From: Gemmatimonadota bacterium
GTDB taxonomy: Bacteria > Gemmatimonadota > Gemmatimonadetes > Longimicrobiales > Gaopeijiaceae
Direction: 5' to 3'
Length of the DNA stretch: 64,000 nt
NCBI GenBank assembly: GCA_022823225.1
Contig: JAJDXM010000024.1
Location: 237,319 to 301,318, forward strand
A model generated the notes under the pieces. That model saw only the letters and a list, made by a program, of their open reading frames with translations. It ran no database searches and was not told the DNA's origin. Made by a program: the position numbers and the translations under genes. Numbering within the stretch: the stretch's first letter is position 1; every line of letters starts with the position of its first letter. Below are positions 24,533 through 34,785 of the stretch, piece after piece.

Positions 24533-25708
24533 TTGGGCCTGGTGGCGACGCTTACGCTGGCTGCGACGGTGGCCGGTCCGCTGACCGCGCAGGTCACCGC
24601 GGCCGACTCGGCGGCCGTCCTTCTCGACGCGGGGCAGGACTTCGAGCGCCGAGATCTCCACGATGTGGCGCGCGCGCTCTACCGGCTCGTTGCCGAACGC
24701 TATCCGGACACGCCCGCGGGCAGGGCCGCGCTGGCGTTCCTCGGCGATACCGGCCCTGCGGGGGTCCCCGGCGCCGCGGGCCAACCGGAGGGCGACACGG
24801 AGCTCAAGGTGTTTTCGACGCTGTACGGCATCTGGCTGGGAACCGCGCTGCCGGCAGCCCTGCAGGTCGAGAGCCCGCAGCCGTACGGACTGGGACTGCT
24901 GGCCGGGGGACCGGTCGGCTACTTCGGGGGGAGGGCCTTTGCGCGCTCCCGCCCGCTGTCGCTCGGTCAGGCCCGCACCATCAACTGGGGCGGCACCTGG
25001 GGGATCTGGCAGGGGATGGGGTGGGCCCGCGCCATGGATCTGGGCGGGGGCGAACGCCTGATCGAGGGGGACATCGTCATCTACGAGGACGAGGCGGAGC
25101 ATCAGGTGGTCGCGGCGATGATCGCGGGTGGGGTGGTGGGGCTTGCCGGCGGGGCGCTGGCGGCCCGCAGGGAGATCCGGAACGGAACGGCGCTGTCGGC
25201 CGCGCTGGGGAGCGTGTGGGGCACCTGGATCGGGTTCGCATCGTCGGTGTTCCTGGAACTCGACCCGAACCCCTCCTGGGCGACGACCATGGTGGCCGGC
25301 AACGTCGGGCTGCTTGGCGGGGCGGTGGCGGGGAGCCGCTGGTCGATATCCGGCCGGCGCGCGCGGCTGATCAGCCTGTCGGGCCTGATCGGCGGGTTTG
25401 CCGGCCTGGGAATCGTGATCATCACTGAGACGGAAAACGTGCAGGCCGCGATCGGACTTCCCCTCGCGGGCAGCGTCGCCGGACTCGGCTTCGGCGTGGC
25501 GACGACCCGGGATCGCGGCGGGGCGGACGACGTGTCGGGCGCCGAAGCGGCGGAACCACTGGCCCTGCCGGGGGCGCTGCTGAGCCGGGCCGGGGGAAAT
25601 TGGTCCTTCTCGGCCCCGATGCTGTCGCCTCTGTGGGAACGGCCGCGGGTCGGAGGCGGCAAGCCGAAGCTGGCCTGGCGCGTCCCGCTGGTTAACGTTC
25701 GCTTCTAG
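24506..25708 (+). CDS. exported protein of unknown function with glycine-rich hydrophobic repeats
   Basis: A 400-residue protein with signal peptide (cleavage near GPLTAQ) and a short TPR-like part (40-80, FERRDLHDVARALYRLVAER). A long region (105-330) of Gly/Ala-rich hydrophobic segments follows, such as GGTWGIWQGMGWARAM and IAGGVVGLAGGALAARREI, resembling glycine-zipper membrane stretches. ATG 24506 overlaps the upstream TGA (ATGA). The start region lies inside repeat R1, so the N-terminus MTFCKLKIT may come from that element. A surface or outer-membrane role is plausible; function unknown. Confidence 0.6.
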   Translation: MTFCKLKITLGLVATLTLAATVAGPLTAQVTAADSAAVLLDAGQDFERRDLHDVARALYRLVAERYPDTPAGRAALAFLGDTGPAGVPGAAGQPEGDTELKVFSTLYGIWLGTALPAALQVESPQPYGLGLLAGGPVGYFGGRAFARSRPLSLGQARTINWGGTWGIWQGMGWARAMDLGGGERLIEGDIVIYEDEAEHQVVAAMIAGGVVGLAGGALAARREIRNGTALSAALGSVWGTWIGFASSVFLELDPNPSWATTMVAGNVGLLGGAVAGSRWSISGRRARLISLSGLIGGFAGLGIVIITETENVQAAIGLPLAGSVAGLGFGVATTRDRGGADDVSGAEAAEPLALPGALLSRAGGNWSFSAPMLSPLWERPRVGGGKPKLAWRVPLVNVRF

Positions 25709-25757
25709 CTCCAGCCGGCCGGCCAGGCGCCCGAGGAGCAACGCAGAGCAGGGACTG

Positions 25758-27890
25758 CTAGTAGCCCGCCAGCCTCAGAATCGCTTCCAGAACGTCGTCC
25801 GGCTGGGGCAGGATGGCCTTTTCCAGCTGGGGAGAGAACGCCACCCACGTGTCCATCGCGGCGACTCGCCGGACCGGCCCGTCCAGCCACGGGAAGAGTT
25901 CGTCCGCAATCCGCGCCGCGACCTCGGCCCCGATCCCGAAGGAGAGCGCGTCCTCGTGTGCGACCACAACCTTGTTCGTGCGGCGAACCGAGTCAGCGAC
26001 CGTCTCCATGTCCAGCGGGGAAAGGCTGCGCAGGTCGATCACCTCGGTGCTGATGCCGTGCCGGTCCTCGGCGACACGCGCCGCATCCATGGTGCGCTTC
26101 ACCAGAGCGCCGCAGGTCACCACGGTCAGATCGCGTCCCCGCCGAACCACCTTCGCCTTCCCGAATGGGATCATGAAGTCCGGGCCGGGGTCGGGGCTCT
26201 TGTTGTGGACCTGGCGGTAGAGATGTTTGTGTTCGAGGAAGAGGACGGGGTCGTCGCAGCGGATTGCCGTGCGCAACAGGCCGTTGGCGTCCAGCGCGTT
26301 GGACGGCAGGACGACGCGAAGACCGGGCGTGTGCGTAAAGAGCGTCGCCCCGGTCTGCGAGTGGTAGATCCCGCCCTTGATGTAGCCGCCGTAGGTGGTG
26401 CGCACGACCACCGGCGCCGCCCAGCGGCCCGCGGAGCGGTAGTGGAAGGTGGCCAGCTCGTTGCGCAGCTGGTTGAACCCCGGCCAGATGTAGTCGAAGA
26501 ACTGGATTTCCACGACGGGACGCAGGCCCCGCGCCGCCATCCCGATTGCGCGGCCGATGATGTTCGCTTCGGCCAGCGGCGCGTTGTAGACGCGGTTTTC
26601 GCCGAACCGCTTCTGGAGCCCGTGCGTTACCATGAAGACGCCGCCCTTGCCCTTGACCTGGTGCGACGCCTCCACTCGTGACACGTCGGCCACATCCTGG
26701 CCGAAGACGATGACCCGCGGGTCCCGGTCCATTTCGGTGCGCAGGCAACGGTTCAGCAGATCCACCATGGTCAGCGGCCGATCGTCCGTGAAGACGGGGC
26801 CCGCCTCGGTGTCGAAACGGTCGGCGGTCGGGTCCGCCGTCTCCGAATAGAGCCAGCGGGTCGCGCTGTCCACCGGTGGCTGCGGGTACTCCAGCGCCTG
26901 GTCCGCGGCCGCCGCGACCGCCGCCTTCACGTCGGCCTCGAGGCGGTCGAGTTCCTGCTCGCTTGCCGCGCCCGTGTCGATGAGGAGCTTGCGGGCCCTG
27001 GGCAGCGGGTCGCGGCGATCCTGATCGGCGCGCTCGGCGGGGGATCGGTAGAGGGACTCGTCGTCGGAGGCGGAATGCGAATATGGGCGCGTGGTGTGGG
27101 CGTGGAGGAGCGCCGGGCCGCGCTGACGGCGGCACCAGGCGACCGCCTCGGCCGCTGCGGCGTGGCTTTCGCGCAGGTCGGTGCCATCGCACTCGATGAT
27201 CCTGAGATCCGGGAATCCGGTCAGGAGGCGCGAAATGCTGCCTCCGGCGGTTTGCACCTCGACGGGCACGGAGATCGCGTACTCGTTGTCTTCGATCAGG
27301 AACAGGACGGGCAGCTTCAGATTGCACGCCGTGTTCAGCGACTCCCAGAACTCGCCTTCCGACGTGGTGCCGTCCCCGGCCGTGCACACCACGATCTCGT
27401 CTTCGGCGAAGGAGGTGACGTGCTTCTGCAGCTCCGGTGCGATGGTGGCGCGGAGTCCGGCTTCGGCGGTTCCCACCGCGTGCAGAAACTGGGTCCCGGT
27501 GGGCGAAGAAGCCGAAACGATGTTGTAGCGCGTGTCGGCAAAATGCGCGGGCATCTGCCGGCCGCCGCTCGCCGGATCGGCTTCCGCTCCCATCCCCTGC
27601 AGGAGCTGCTCCAGGGGCGTGACCCCGAGCGCCAGCGCGAGGGCCCGGTCGCGGTAGTAGAGGTAGAACCAGTCGGAACCGGGGCGGAGCCGATGGGCCA
27701 GCGCGACCTGGATGGCTTCGTGGCCCGCGCCCGCGATCTGGAAGAAGACCTTGCCCTGCCTGTACAGCTGCCCTTCGCGATCGTCCAGCCGGCGCGCGGT
27801 GACCATGGTACGGTACCAGGCCAACAGCGTCGCCGGCCCGGGAAGGTCCGATTCGATCCCGGCGCCGAGGTCGTGTTCCTGTGTCGCCAT
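25758..27890 (-). CDS. fused alpha/beta E1 component of a branched-chain-type 2-oxoacid dehydrogenase
   Basis: A 710-residue protein. The first half (to ~340) is E1-alpha: [38 protein letters not shown], and the thiamine-diphosphate motif [15 protein letters not shown] ... EDNEYAIS. The second half (~370-710) is E1-beta: [50 protein letters not shown] and the terminal [19 protein letters not shown]. It decarboxylates a 2-oxoacid for transfer to a lipoyl E2, which is not in the window. ATG 27890 with GGGACGAG was preferred to GTG 27908. The substrate (branched-chain, pyruvate or acetoin) cannot be fixed by eye. Confidence 0.9.
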   Translation of the reverse strand: MATQEHDLGAGIESDLPGPATLLAWYRTMVTARRLDDREGQLYRQGKVFFQIAGAGHEAIQVALAHRLRPGSDWFYLYYRDRALALALGVTPLEQLLQGMGAEADPASGGRQMPAHFADTRYNIVSASSPTGTQFLHAVGTAEAGLRATIAPELQKHVTSFAEDEIVVCTAGDGTTSEGEFWESLNTACNLKLPVLFLIEDNEYAISVPVEVQTAGGSISRLLTGFPDLRIIECDGTDLRESHAAAAEAVAWCRRQRGPALLHAHTTRPYSHSASDDESLYRSPAERADQDRRDPLPRARKLLIDTGAASEQELDRLEADVKAAVAAAADQALEYPQPPVDSATRWLYSETADPTADRFDTEAGPVFTDDRPLTMVDLLNRCLRTEMDRDPRVIVFGQDVADVSRVEASHQVKGKGGVFMVTHGLQKRFGENRVYNAPLAEANIIGRAIGMAARGLRPVVEIQFFDYIWPGFNQLRNELATFHYRSAGRWAAPVVVRTTYGGYIKGGIYHSQTGATLFTHTPGLRVVLPSNALDANGLLRTAIRCDDPVLFLEHKHLYRQVHNKSPDPGPDFMIPFGKAKVVRRGRDLTVVTCGALVKRTMDAARVAEDRHGISTEVIDLRSLSPLDMETVADSVRRTNKVVVAHEDALSFGIGAEVAARIADELFPWLDGPVRRVAAMDTWVAFSPQLEKAILPQPDDVLEAILRLAGY

Positions 27891-27908
27891 ATGCTCGTCC
27901 CGTTTCAC

Positions 27909-29987
27909 TTACTCGGCGCCAAAAGTAACGGATTGCGCCCGCGCGAGCACGGCGTCGAGCGACTCGGGCGAATTCGCCGGCTCGAAGCAGGTCGAGCCCA
28001 CGCAGACGAAGGTGTTGCCGGTGCTGTCCAGCCGTCCCTGCATCGCCGGCAGGGCGGCAACGGCCGAATCGCTCGGGTCGCCGCCGGCTATCGTCCGGTT
28101 GGGATACGGGTACCGGTGGGCCCGCGCCAGCGCCGGCCGGGCCCGCTCCGCCGCGTCCACCACGGTCACCTCGACGCGCGGCGTCTCGCGCAACAGAGCC
28201 ACCGTGAGCAGGCGCCCCACACCCAGCGGATACCGCTCCAGCGCGCCGCGTTCCCGGGCGAGCACCGAATCCGCGATCGCGGCGTGCTCCGTCGCACCCG
28301 CGAGTACCGCCGAGCGGGCCAGCAGTTCCACCGCGAGCGAATTCCCGGACGGGGTCGCGTTGTCCATGATGTCGCGCGGCCGGACCAGAAGGGGGGCCGC
28401 GTCCTCGGCGGCGTCGTAGAAGATTCCCTCTGTCGGGGACCAGAAGCGTGCGACCGTCTGTTCGGCGATCCAGGACGCCTCGGAGAGCCAGCGGGGGTCC
28501 AGGGTGGCCTCGTAGAGGGACAGGCAGGCGTTGCCGAGCGCGCCGTAGTCTTCCAGGAAGCCTTCGACATGCACGCGCCCCGCCGTGAGGACGCGGTGCA
28601 GCGTGCCGTCCTGTCGCATGGTGCCGAGAAGGAAGGCTGCGGCCCGCTCCGCCGCACGCGTATAGTCGTCACGGCCCAGCGCGGGACCGGCCTCGGCGAG
28701 GGCCCGGACAGCCAAACCGTTCCACGCCGTGAGCACCTTCTCGTCGCGGAGGGGCTCGGGACGAGTGGCACGGTGGTCCTTGAGCGTGGCCAGCGCGTCC
28801 GTCAGAAAGGCGTCGAGTTCGGCCCGGGACATCCCCTCCTGCCGCGCCACCGGATCGAGTTCGTGCGGCAGGTGGAGGATGTTGCGGCCCTCGAAGTTGC
28901 CGGCGTCGCTCACGTCGTAGACCCGCGCGAAGAGGCGGGCGGCCCCGGGTCCCAGGAGCTGCCGGATCTCGGCGGGGGTCCAGAGGTAGAACGCGCCCTC
29001 TTCGTGGGTGCCGTCTTCCGCCTCCGAGTCGGCGTCCCGGGCGGAATAGAAGACGCCGTCGGGCGATGTCAGATCCTCAAGGATGTAATCCAGCGTCTCC
29101 TCGGCGACCGGGCCCAGGTGGCGCCCTCCGAGCAGGTGCCCCCGCACCAGCGCTCCCGCGATCAGGGCGTTGTCGTAGAGCATCTTCTCGAAGTGAGGCA
29201 CCAGCCAGCGGGCGTCGACGGAGTAGCGGTGGAAGCCGCCGCCCGCGTGATCGCGGATCCCGCCCGCGGCCATCCGGGTCAGCGTGTGCAGGGCCATCGA
29301 GACACCGTGCGACTCCGGCCCCCCGGTGCGCAGCAGGTAGTCGAGAAAGACGGGCTGAGGAAACTTTGGCGCGCCGCCGAACCCGCCGTGCGCGAGGTCG
29401 AAGCCGCGTCCGGCCGCTCCGACCGCGTGCTCGATGAGCCGCGGGCCGCGGGAGCCCTCCGAGCTGATCGTGTCCTGGGGTGCGGTGGTCCCGCGGGTGA
29501 TGGCGCCGGTCAGTTGATCGCCGGTTCGGGCCACCTCCGATCGGCGCGTCCGGTAGGCGTCGGCGACCGCGGCGAGCACCTGCCGGAAGGAGGGCATGCC
29601 GTGGCGGGGCTCTGGCGGATAGTAGGTCCCTCCATGGAACGGGACGCCCTCCGGCGTGAGGAAGGCGGTCAGCGGCCACCCCCCGTGTCCTGTCATGGCC
29701 TGCACCGCGCCCATGTAGATCGAGTCGATATCGGGTCGTTCCTCCCGGTCAACCTTGATGTTCACGAAGGCCTCGTTCATCAGCCGGGCGGTCTCGGCGT
29801 CCTCGAAGGACTCCCGTTCCATGACGTGGCACCAATGGCACGCCGAATAGCCGATCGAGAGGAGGATCGGCCGGTCCCGGTCCCGCGCGAGCGCCAGCGC
29901 CTCGTCGCCCCACGGATGCCAGTCCACCGGATTGTCCGCGTGCTGGAGAAGATAGGGGCTGGTCTCGGAGGAGAGGCGGTTGGGCAT
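27909..29987 (-). CDS. DUF255 thioredoxin-fold protein (YyaL/SSP411 family)
   Basis: A 692-residue protein opening [21 protein letters not shown], with thioredoxin-like [16 protein letters not shown] (CxxC at the expected place) and [14 protein letters not shown], then an (alpha/alpha)6-barrel-like region with [12 protein letters not shown] and [14 protein letters not shown]. This is the complete YyaL/spermatogenesis-associated-20 architecture. Role poorly known; a redox or carbohydrate-epimerase-like activity has been suggested for the family. It lies directly upstream of the fused E1 gene on the same strand with no gap, so cotranscription is likely. Start ATG 29987. Confidence 0.9.
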   Translation of the reverse strand: MPNRLSSETSPYLLQHADNPVDWHPWGDEALALARDRDRPILLSIGYSACHWCHVMERESFEDAETARLMNEAFVNIKVDREERPDIDSIYMGAVQAMTGHGGWPLTAFLTPEGVPFHGGTYYPPEPRHGMPSFRQVLAAVADAYRTRRSEVARTGDQLTGAITRGTTAPQDTISSEGSRGPRLIEHAVGAAGRGFDLAHGGFGGAPKFPQPVFLDYLLRTGGPESHGVSMALHTLTRMAAGGIRDHAGGGFHRYSVDARWLVPHFEKMLYDNALIAGALVRGHLLGGRHLGPVAEETLDYILEDLTSPDGVFYSARDADSEAEDGTHEEGAFYLWTPAEIRQLLGPGAARLFARVYDVSDAGNFEGRNILHLPHELDPVARQEGMSRAELDAFLTDALATLKDHRATRPEPLRDEKVLTAWNGLAVRALAEAGPALGRDDYTRAAERAAAFLLGTMRQDGTLHRVLTAGRVHVEGFLEDYGALGNACLSLYEATLDPRWLSEASWIAEQTVARFWSPTEGIFYDAAEDAAPLLVRPRDIMDNATPSGNSLAVELLARSAVLAGATEHAAIADSVLARERGALERYPLGVGRLLTVALLRETPRVEVTVVDAAERARPALARAHRYPYPNRTIAGGDPSDSAVAALPAMQGRLDSTGNTFVCVGSTCFEPANSPESLDAVLARAQSVTFGAE

Positions 29988-30085
29988 CGGGGAGTGGTGG
30001 ATGGGCCGGCGCGCGGTGGACAGGGAAGATAGCGGACGCCCCCGGCAGGGGCGAGGGCGCCGGCGCCGAAGCGTTACCTTGAGGC

Positions 30086-30892
30086 ATGTTCCGCCCGTTT
30101 CTGATCCTTGCGCTGCGGCGACCCTGGCTTTGGCCCGCGCTCCTCTCCGCGGCGTGGGCCTTCCGTCCGCGGCGATGGTATCGGCGCCCGCCCTTCCTGC
30201 CCCTTCCCTCGCAAGCGTACATGAGGTGGCGCCTCGAGACCGCGTACGGCGACCCGGATGCGGTCCCGCCGACCGACGAGATTGTCCGTTTCGTCACCTG
30301 GTCGCGGGCGATGCGCAAGCGCATGCGGCCGTCCGCGCGTGTGCCGACCGTAATCAAGGTCCTGCTGATCCTGGGCCTCGCCGCCTTCATGGTCTGGGTG
30401 AATCTGCGGGCGGGCAGCATGGAGGCCGCGCGGGACGCGGCGGCCGCCGCCGGATACCCGGGCCTGCTCCTGGCTTCGGTGCTCAGCGGCTTCAACCTGA
30501 TCTGGCCGGTCCCGGTCGTGGCCTTCTATCCGTTCTTCATCGAGGCGGGTTTCGAGCCGGTGCCCACCCTCGCCACGATCGCGGTCGGCATGACCGGGGG
30601 CGACTTCCTGGGCTACCTGGTCGGCGATGCGACCCGGCATCTGGCCAGCGACCGGCTCGCGGCCTTTCGCGCTCGCGCGGAAGCGCTCCACGCCCGGCAC
30701 CGCTTCCTGCCGCTCGGCCTGCTTTTCCTGTACGCCGGCTTTGTTCCCCTGCCGAACGAAGTTCTGGTGATCCCAATGGCGTTCATGCGGTACTCGCTGA
30801 TCGGCGTGATGACGGCGGTGCTGCTGGGCAACGTGATCTTCAACACGGGTTTTGCCATGGGGGTGTCGTGGTTCGTCGGGGCGGTCGGGTGA
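30086..30892 (+). CDS. DedA/VTT-like membrane protein
   Basis: A 268-residue protein with a basic N-terminus and several membrane segments. [34 protein letters not shown] and [17 protein letters not shown] resemble the re-entrant loops of DedA/SNARE-associated (VTT) proteins, which act as lipid scramblases or transporters in the inner membrane. The match is weaker than for canonical DedA and the N-terminal 80 residues are unusual. The stop codon lies next to the ATG of coaE, forming a coaE-nrnA operon. TTGAGG precedes ATG 30086. Confidence 0.65.
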   Translation: MFRPFLILALRRPWLWPALLSAAWAFRPRRWYRRPPFLPLPSQAYMRWRLETAYGDPDAVPPTDEIVRFVTWSRAMRKRMRPSARVPTVIKVLLILGLAAFMVWVNLRAGSMEAARDAAAAAGYPGLLLASVLSGFNLIWPVPVVAFYPFFIEAGFEPVPTLATIAVGMTGGDFLGYLVGDATRHLASDRLAAFRARAEALHARHRFLPLGLLFLYAGFVPLPNEVLVIPMAFMRYSLIGVMTAVLLGNVIFNTGFAMGVSWFVGAVG

Positions 30893-30893
30893 G

Positions 30894-31496
30894 ATGCTGG
30901 TCGTCGGGCTGACCGGGAACGTGGCGGCCGGAAAGTCGGCGGTGGCGGAGCTCTGGGCCCGGGCGGGCGTTCCTATCGCGTCCGCGGACCGTTTGGCGCG
31001 GGCCGCGGTGGAGCCCGGAAGCCCCGGCCTGGCCCGCGTGGCGGAGCTCTTCGGACCTGACGTGGTCCGGGGCGACGGTACGCTCGACCGCGCCGCCGTG
31101 CGCCGCATCGTGTTTCGCGACGAGGAGGCCCGGCGCCGGCTGGAGGCGGTCGTGCACCCCGAGGTGAGGCGCAGGCGGGACGAATGGACGGCCAGGCAGC
31201 GACGGGGGGGCGCGGAGATGGTCGTGTGGGAGATCCCGCTGCTCTTCGAGACGGGAATGGAGGACGAGGTGGACGTGGTGGTGGTGGTGGATGCTCCCCC
31301 CGAGGTGAGGCGCCGGCGGATCGTGGAGTCGCGCGGGCTGACGGACGGGGAGGCGGTGGCGATGATGGAGGCGCAGATGGCCGCGGCGGAAAAGCGGTGC
31401 CGGGCCCATTTCGTGGTCGACAACTCGGGGACGCGCGAGGAGCTGGCGGCGCGGGCCGACGAAGTGCTGCGGGCGCTGAGGGCGCGGGCATCGTGA
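30894..31496 (+). CDS. coaE: dephospho-CoA kinase
   Basis: A 200-residue protein with P-loop VGLTGNVAAGKSAVAELW at residues 4-21, IASADRLARAAVEPGSPGL (substrate loop), VVHPEVRRRRDEW, and VVWEIPLLFETGMEDEVD. These motifs are diagnostic for CoaE, which phosphorylates dephospho-CoA in the last step of CoA synthesis in the cytosol. Length fits the family (about 200). ATG 30894 lies one base after the upstream stop; the downstream gene starts at a GTGA overlap, so the three genes are one operon. Confidence 0.93.
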   Translation: MLVVGLTGNVAAGKSAVAELWARAGVPIASADRLARAAVEPGSPGLARVAELFGPDVVRGDGTLDRAAVRRIVFRDEEARRRLEAVVHPEVRRRRDEWTARQRRGGAEMVVWEIPLLFETGMEDEVDVVVVVDAPPEVRRRRIVESRGLTDGEAVAMMEAQMAAAEKRCRAHFVVDNSGTREELAARADEVLRALRARAS

Positions 31497-32533
31497 CCGG
31501 GGCGGGGGGCGGAGGGGGCGGGGGAGGGGCGGGCGCCGGGGCGGTGCGCGCGGAGCTCTTCGAACGGATTCTCGAGCGGCTGGGCGGGGCCCGTTCCGTC
31601 GTCATCACGACGCACGCGAACGCGGATGGCGACGGCGCCGGCTCGGAGGTGGCGCTGGCGGCCTTCCTGCGCGAGCGCGGGACCGAAGCATGGATCGTCA
31701 ATCCGACACCTTTTCCCGAATCCTTCGCCTTCCTGCTGCCCGAACCCGGCTGGGTCCTCGCCGCGAAGAGCGCCGCGGCGGTGCGCCGGTGCAGGGAGGC
31801 GGATCTGGCGGTGATCCTCGATACGGCGGAGGTGCCGCGCATCGGCCGCGTGAAGCCGCTCATCCGGGATCTTCCCAAGGTGGTCATCGACCACCATCCG
31901 CCCGGCAAGCGCCCGATCGAGGGGCTCGTTCTTCGCGAGCCGGCGGCCTGCGCGACGGGTGAGCTCGTCTACGAACTGATCGACCGCGCCGGCGGTCCCT
32001 GGAACGCCGTCATCGCACGGGCGCTCTACATGGCCATCCTCACCGACACCGGGGGCTTCAGGTTCACGAACACGACCCCCGCGTGCCTCCGGATCGCGGC
32101 GCGGCTGGCCGAGCTGGGCGCCTCCCCCGAGGAACTCCATCGCGCCGCCTACGGCCGCTTCCACCCCCGCCGCTTCGAACTGCTGCGCGAGGCACTGGCG
32201 ACGCTGACGGTGCACCGGAACGGACGCGTGGCGTGGATGACGGTGCCGGCCGACGCCTACCTGCGGCTGGGGGCGACGCTCGAGGACCTGGAGGGATTCG
32301 TCGATGTGCCGCGGGCCATCGGCGGGGTCGAGGTCGCGGCGCTCTTTCGCACCACCTCCGACGGGCGAATCAAGGTGTCGCTGCGTTCGCTCCCGCCCGC
32401 CGACGTGAACCGGATTGCGGTGGAGCTGGGTGGTGGTGGTCACCTCCGAGCGGCCGCCGCGGTGGTGAAGGGACCCCTGGAGGCGGCCATCGCGACGGTG
32501 GTCGCCAGGGTGGAGGAGGGGTTGCTAGATTGA
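31493..32533 (+). CDS. nrnA: DHH-family phosphoesterase, NrnA/bifunctional oligoribonuclease-like
   Basis: A 346-residue protein with a glycine-rich first 15 residues, then VVITTHANADGDGAGSEVA (DHH motif I), LAVILDTAEVPRIG, VVIDHHPPG (DHH motif), MAILTDTGGFRFTNT and the DHHA1 ending VELGGGGHLRAAAA. This is the NrnA architecture: degradation of nanoRNA and pAp or cyclic-dinucleotide products in the cytosol. GTG 31493 overlaps the coaE stop (GTGA). The run of glycines at the start is low complexity in a GC-rich stretch and may mean the true start is slightly downstream. Confidence 0.88.
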   Translation: MTGAGGGGGGGGAGAGAVRAELFERILERLGGARSVVITTHANADGDGAGSEVALAAFLRERGTEAWIVNPTPFPESFAFLLPEPGWVLAAKSAAAVRRCREADLAVILDTAEVPRIGRVKPLIRDLPKVVIDHHPPGKRPIEGLVLREPAACATGELVYELIDRAGGPWNAVIARALYMAILTDTGGFRFTNTTPACLRIAARLAELGASPEELHRAAYGRFHPRRFELLREALATLTVHRNGRVAWMTVPADAYLRLGATLEDLEGFVDVPRAIGGVEVAALFRTTSDGRIKVSLRSLPPADVNRIAVELGGGGHLRAAAAVVKGPLEAAIATVVARVEEGLLD

Positions 32534-32612
32534 TCGCAGTGCCGTCGCCATCGTCGTTTCAGCCGTAGACGAGGCCGACGGGGCCAGCCCCGCATTCCAG
32601 TGCCGCAGGACA

Positions 32613-33083
32613 ATGCAGACAGCGCCATCACACCGACCACTCGCCCCGGATGCCGACGAGGGACCCGGAGTCCCCGAGGCCCTTCCCCGAACCCTGCGGG
32701 AGGTGGTTGGCCGGCTGGGTCCCGCCGCCATCGACTGCCTCTGGATCTTTCCGCCGCGGGTGCGGGGGCGGCGCGAGTCGGGTCTGGTTGCGGCCAGCTG
32801 CTTCGAAGGCGGGAGTGGACGCCGGCTTGTCACGGCCCGCTACACGGCCGAGAGAACCGGAAAGGGCCTGTACCTGGACGTGCGGCTCCTCGACGAGGGC
32901 ACTGCGCCCGCCGACCGGCTTCCCCGCGTCATGCTGGGGGTCGTCCGACGGTCGGCCGAACCCCTGGGAAGCCCGCGGCTGGTGGAACTGAACGGCGCCA
33001 CGGAGGCATGCGAGTCGCTCATGGCGGACTTCCCCGGCAGTCTCTTCGAAGAAGCGGTAGCCGGCCTCAGGGCCCCGGAGTGA
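32613..33083 (+). CDS. small protein of unknown function
   Basis: A 156-residue protein with LREVVGRLGPAAIDCLWIFPP, GLVAASCFEGGSGRRLVTARY and TGKGLYLDVRLLDEGTAPADR, alternating strands and helices, no signal peptide or membrane segment. ATG 32613 is the first in frame, but no clear ribosome site is seen. It lies 12 bp upstream of the Fur-family gene on the same strand, so cotranscription is likely. I do not recognise it; codon pattern (GC at third positions) supports it being a gene. Confidence 0.55.
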   Translation: MQTAPSHRPLAPDADEGPGVPEALPRTLREVVGRLGPAAIDCLWIFPPRVRGRRESGLVAASCFEGGSGRRLVTARYTAERTGKGLYLDVRLLDEGTAPADRLPRVMLGVVRRSAEPLGSPRLVELNGATEACESLMADFPGSLFEEAVAGLRAPE

Positions 33084-33095
33084 AGGAGAGGGAAG

Positions 33096-33599
33096 ATGAA
33101 ATACGTGCCCACGGACATCAATCCCTACCTGGGCCTCTTTGCCCGCTACCTGCGCGAGCAGGGACTGCCTGTGACGCAACAGCGCCTGGCGGTTGCCAGG
33201 TGCCTGTTCACGTCGTCCAGGCACCAGTCGGTGGAGGACCTGGACATGGTGCTGCGCCGGAACGACCTGCGCCTCGGGAAGGCGACCATCTACCGTACGC
33301 TGGACCTGCTGGTGCGGAGCGGGCTCGTGGAGGAGCACGACTTCGGTGAAGGCTTCAGGCGCTACGAACACCGCCTGTCGCGCGATCCGGTCCATCATCA
33401 TCTGGTTTGCATCGAAAGCGGCGAGGTGATCGAATTCCGCAGTGAGGAGCTGAGGCGCATCGTGAAGGAAACGGCCGCCCGTCACGGCTTCCGCCCCACG
33501 CACCACAAGCTGGTCATCTTCGGCCTCAGCCGGTCGAGCCAGGAATCGGGTGCGGATGTCCCGTACCGCGGGATAACCTGCCCGATCGAGACCGCCTGA
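33096..33599 (+). CDS. Fur-family metalloregulator lacking the usual CxxC zinc pair
   Basis: A 167-residue protein. The winged helix (20-95: GLPVTQQRLAVARCLF, GKATIYRTLDLLVRSGLVEE) and the metal-sensing block DPVHHHLVCIESGEVIEF identify a Fur-type repressor. In most Fur and PerR proteins the sequence after HHHL is CxxCG; here it is CIESG, so the second cysteine is serine. The C-terminal second CxxC is also not evident (only GITCPIETA). Structural zinc binding is therefore doubtful, as in some Fur variants. ATG 33096 has GGAGAGGGAAG upstream. Regulates unknown genes; the agmatinase-family gene follows by 28 bp. Confidence 0.85.
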   Translation: MKYVPTDINPYLGLFARYLREQGLPVTQQRLAVARCLFTSSRHQSVEDLDMVLRRNDLRLGKATIYRTLDLLVRSGLVEEHDFGEGFRRYEHRLSRDPVHHHLVCIESGEVIEFRSEELRRIVKETAARHGFRPTHHKLVIFGLSRSSQESGADVPYRGITCPIETA

Positions 33600-33627
33600 C
33601 GGGGCTGCCACCGGACGGATAGCGCAT

Positions 33628-34638
33628 ATGCCGAACCGGAGGGACCCAAACGCGGCCGGCAGGGCGGGCGACCACACGATCCACCCCCTTCCCCCGGGGC
33701 TGGGCCGACTTCCGTGGGAGTTGCCGCGGGTTTTTCTGGGACTCGATGGCGCTGCCGCCACGCACCAGGGGGCCGGCACCTGGATTCTGCCTGTTCCCTA
33801 CGAGGCGACGACCAGCTGGGGGTCGGGCACGCGCGCGGGTCCCCAGGCGATCATCGACGCCTCCCGGTACGTCGAACTCTTCGACCACGAACTCAAGCGC
33901 GACCCCTCGGCGGACGGGGTCTACACCTTCCCCGCGCTCGAGCTCGCGCGCGGCGACGCGGCCCGCGCGATGATGGAGCTCAAGGACGCCTTCGAGCAGG
34001 TCCTGGATGCGGCGGCGGGCCGGCGCGTCATCGTGCTGGGCGGGGAGCACGCGGTCTCGGCGCCGCTGATTCTTGCGCACGCTCGCCGCTGCCGGGACCG
34101 GCTCAGCGTTCTGCAGTTCGACGCGCACCTGGATCTGCGCGAGGACTTCGACGGCAGCGGGTTCTCGCACGCATGCGCGATGGGGCGCGTTGTCGACCGG
34201 GTCGATCTGGTCACCGTGGGGGCGCGCGGGATCAGCCGCGAGGAATGGGAGGCGGCCGAGCGGCGCGACAACGTCACGGTGATCACGGGGGAGGCACTGG
34301 GGCGCACCGGTGCCGCCGCGGGGCTTGGCGAATCCGCGCCCGGACGCCCCACCTGGCTCGATCGCGCCCTGGCCGCCCTGGGCGACCCCGTATACATCAC
34401 CTTCGACCTGGACTTCTTCGATCCGGCGCTGATCCCCGCGACCGGCACCCCCGAACCCGGGGGCGGGACCTGGAGTCAGGCCCTTGCGCTCCTGGAGCGC
34501 GTGTTTGCCGAGCGTAGGGTGGTGGGGGCTGATGTGGTGGAACTCGCTCCGATTCCCGGCCTGATGGCTCCTGATTTTCTGGCCGCCAAGCTGGTCTGCA
34601 GGATGATCGGCTATTGGAGCGCCCGCAATCGATTGTAG
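33628..34638 (+). CDS. speB: agmatinase/arginase-family ureohydrolase
   Basis: A 336-residue protein with VIVLGGEHAVSAPLI, LQFDAHLDLREDF and ITFDLDFFDPALIPATGTPEPGGG, the metal-binding motifs of the ureohydrolase family (His, DxHxD, DxDxxDP). The GTGTPEPGG form is closer to agmatinase than arginase. Agmatinase hydrolyses agmatine to putrescine and urea. An extra N-terminal ~40 residues precede the catalytic domain; internal starts are possible. No arginine decarboxylase is visible in the window, so the polyamine assignment is family-level only. Confidence 0.85.
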   Translation: MPNRRDPNAAGRAGDHTIHPLPPGLGRLPWELPRVFLGLDGAAATHQGAGTWILPVPYEATTSWGSGTRAGPQAIIDASRYVELFDHELKRDPSADGVYTFPALELARGDAARAMMELKDAFEQVLDAAAGRRVIVLGGEHAVSAPLILAHARRCRDRLSVLQFDAHLDLREDFDGSGFSHACAMGRVVDRVDLVTVGARGISREEWEAAERRDNVTVITGEALGRTGAAAGLGESAPGRPTWLDRALAALGDPVYITFDLDFFDPALIPATGTPEPGGGTWSQALALLERVFAERRVVGADVVELAPIPGLMAPDFLAAKLVCRMIGYWSARNRL

Positions 34639-34785
34639 GCAGCGCGCTCGGGCCCGTCCCCAACGCCCCCTGCTTCTCGGGTGTCCTGCATAATGGGCCC
34701 GCAGGTGCGCCATGCGTCCTGTGGGAACCCGGCGGCCCACGCGTCCGCCAGGTGAACAGCACCCTCACTCCTCTGGGAGCACCCG

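Noticed and set aside
27075..30032. 985-codon open frame on the plus strand opposite the E1 and DUF255 genes
   Set aside because: GC-rich DNA leaves antisense frames open; its composition is low complexity while both minus-strand genes show clear family motifs.
30074..32443. 789-codon minus-strand frame across the DedA-like gene, coaE and nrnA
   Set aside because: Antisense shadow; the plus-strand operon has diagnostic motifs and coupled junctions.
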